Origin: Streptomyces griseoviridis
GTDB taxonomy: Bacteria > Actinomycetota > Actinomycetes > Streptomycetales > Streptomycetaceae
Length of the DNA: 64,000 nt
Assembly (NCBI RefSeq): GCF_005222485.1
Contig: NZ_CP029078.1
Coordinates: 6,165,501-6,229,500, forward strand
Reading direction: 5' to 3'
The notes beneath the pieces were generated by a model, which did not search any database, was not told where the DNA came from, and worked only from the letters and a program-made list of their open reading frames with translations. Of this stretch, positions 62,784 to 64,000 are shown piece by piece; within the stretch, counting starts at the first letter, position 1, and the number at the start of each line of letters is the position of its first letter. The translations under genes were made by a program, and so were the position numbers.

Positions 62784-63714
62784 GGGGAGGGGGAGGGGGA
62801 GAGGCTGAGGTGGGCGAGGGGGACGAGGGGGAGAGGGGATGAGCGGACGGGCCGGCGGGTGGGGACTGTCGGGGTGGTCGGCGGGGGTGTCGGCGAGCGT
62901 TCGTCGGGCGCGGCGCGGGGTGCGCCGGGCCGGTGGGGGCGTTGGCCGCTGGGGTGGTGGGGGCGGGCTGGGGCGTCCGCCGAGCCGGGTGCGGGCGGTG
63001 GTCGAGGCGGCGGCGAGCGTCCGCCGGGCCGGAACATGGTCGCCGGCCAAGCGGTGGGTGTTCGCCGAGCAAGACGGGGGACGCCGTCCGCTTCGCCGCA
63101 GTCTGACCGCCCGCCGACCCGAGGCATCCCCACCGGGCCCGCGTGCTTCTGGCGGGCCCACAGCCCGCAGCGCTCCCGCGCCGGGGTCCGAAGGCGCCCC
63201 CTCGCCGGGTCCACAGCGCCTCTGCCGGGCCCGCAGCGCTCCCGCGCCGGGGTCCGGAGGCGCCCCCTCGCCGGGCCCGCAGCGCCTCTGCCGGGCCCGC
63301 AGCGCTCCCGCGCCGGGGTCCGGAGGCGCCCCCTCGCCGGGTCCACAGCGCATCCGCCGGGCCCGCAGCGCTCCCGCGCCGGGTCCAAAGGCGCCCCCTC
63401 GCCGGGCCCACAGCGCCTCTGCCAGGCCCGCAGCGCCCCCGCGCCGGGGTCCGGAGGCGCCCTCGCCGGGTCCACAGCGCATCCGCCGGCCCACGGCGCC
63501 CCCGCCCGGTCCAAGGCGGCGTCCCCGCCCGGCCCAAGGCGGCGCCCCCGTAGCCCCCAAGACACCCTCGCCGTCCCCGCCGGGCCCGAGCCGCCCTCGC
63601 TGCCCCCCCGCACCCCCTCCGTCAGCCCGCGGCCGTCCCCTCCCCCCAGCCCGTCGCCCCCGTTCGCCTGCCAGACTGGGGCTGAGCAGTCGCCCACGGA
63701 CAAGGACTTCCGAC
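62784..63714. other. 931-bp gene-free region between recG and rsmD
   Basis: The region is extremely GC-rich and strand-skewed: 62784-63060 is G-rich and 63120-63660 is C-rich on the same strand. It contains the 66-bp tandem repeat and smaller duplications. Long open frames exist on both strands, as expected at this GC content, but none has a good ribosome site and protein-like composition. No terminator with a U-tract is visible after recG. Confidence 0.6.
63167..63495 (+). repeat. 66-bp tandem repeat, about five copies
   Basis: The anchor GCAGCGCTCCCGCGCCGGG recurs at 63167, 63233, 63299 and 63365 (exact 66-bp period), and a variant at 63430 (65 bp), then decays. The period is 22 codons, so frames stay open through it. 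Units differ at only a few positions, which suggests recent expansion. Confidence 0.85.
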
Positions 63715-64000
63715 ATGACCCGCGTGATCGCCGGCGTGGCCGGTGGCCGGCGCCTCGCCGTTCCGCCGGGGACCGGTACCCGCCCCACCTCCGACCGCGC
63801 GCGGGAAGGACTCTTCTCCACCTGGGAGTCCCTCCTCGGCGGCCCGCTGGCGGGCGAGCGCGTCCTCGACCTGTACGCGGGCTCCGGGGCGATCGGCCTC
63901 GAAGCGCTGTCCCGGGGCGCGGGGCACACCCTGCTGGTCGAGGCCGACGCCCGCGCCGTCCGCGTCATCAAGGAGAACGTCCGGGGCATCGGCCTGCCCG
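63715..64000 (+). CDS. rsmD: 16S rRNA (guanine(966)-N(2))-methyltransferase RsmD, 5' part
   Basis: Methylates G966 of 16S rRNA during 30S assembly. Only the first 95 codons are in the window. They show [38 protein letters not shown] and the SAM site [21 protein letters not shown], which are characteristic of RsmD. ATG 63715 has AAGGA upstream, and CAGACT (63672-63677) is a likely -10. The gene runs off the end of the window. Confidence 0.94.
   Translation, partial: MTRVIAGVAGGRRLAVPPGTGTRPTSDRAREGLFSTWESLLGGPLAGERVLDLYAGSGAIGLEALSRGAGHTLLVEADARAVRVIKENVRGIGLP

Noticed and set aside
63167..63495. CRISPR array
   Set aside because: The units are contiguous with no unique spacers, and there are no cas genes.
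63143..63553. Open frame through the 66-bp repeats as a repeat protein
   Set aside because: The period is a multiple of three and the DNA is GC-saturated, so all frames stay open; no ribosome site or plausible composition.

Overview
This window is a stretch of Streptomyces core chromosome. GC content is very high (roughly 70% or more by eye), GTG starts are common, and promoters and intrinsic hairpins look streptomycete. Gene order is ilvB-ilvN-ilvC-serA, proline catabolism, leuB, ilvE, cimA, accB-accE, two conservons, gltX with tRNA-Glu/Gln genes, ndgR-leuC-leuD, hupS, cofC, gpsA, ddlA, thiL-thiD, rpmB, fakA-like, recG, rsmD. From memory this is the order of the SCO5512-SCO5567 part of the Streptomyces coelicolor chromosome. 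I saw no insertion sequence, prophage, CRISPR array or replication origin.

Layout. 1-5.5 kb: ilvBNC and serA. 5.5-9.7 kb: proline degradation (PucR-type regulator divergent from proline dehydrogenase and P5C dehydrogenase). 9.7-16.4 kb: a 43-residue protein, an exported phosphoesterase, leuB, ilvE and cimA. 16.4-24 kb: an exported and envelope-related block (GH30 glycosidase, TPM-domain protein, YceI protein, LAS-type zinc peptidase, PL8 lyase). 24.1-26 kb: accB-accE. 26-37 kb: two four-gene conservons (cvnA-D) in tandem on the minus strand. 37.5-41.5 kb: a small repeat protein, an FAH-family enzyme, gltX, a HAD phosphatase and five tRNA genes. 41.6-46 kb: ndgR divergent from leuCD, then hupS. 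46-53 kb: cofC, plsC-gpsA, ddlA, thiL-thiD and rpmB. 53.5-64 kb: a FakA-like protein, a coupled Hsp90-like/TPR pair, recG, a 0.9-kb repeat region and the start of rsmD.

How the genes fit together. Most branched-chain amino acid steps are here: cimA supplies 2-oxobutyrate precursors, ilvBNC and ilvE serve Ile/Val, and leuB, leuC and leuD serve Leu, with the IclR regulator NdgR beside leuCD. accB/accE give the carboxyltransferase and epsilon subunits of acyl-CoA carboxylase. gltX sits beside tRNA-Glu and tRNA-Gln genes, which fits a GluRS that charges both tRNAs before amidation. plsC-gpsA serve phospholipid synthesis and ddlA serves peptidoglycan.

Most interesting points: a probable isoleucine attenuator in front of cimA (leader peptide with tandem rare ATT codons, strong hairpin, U-tract terminator); a translationally coupled Hsp90-like plus 1017-residue TPR protein pair; a twin 14-bp palindrome placed around the yceI promoter; a four half-site operator between ndgR and leuC; a three-box array upstream of the GH30 gene; homogenised twin conservons; and a 66-bp tandem repeat between recG and rsmD.
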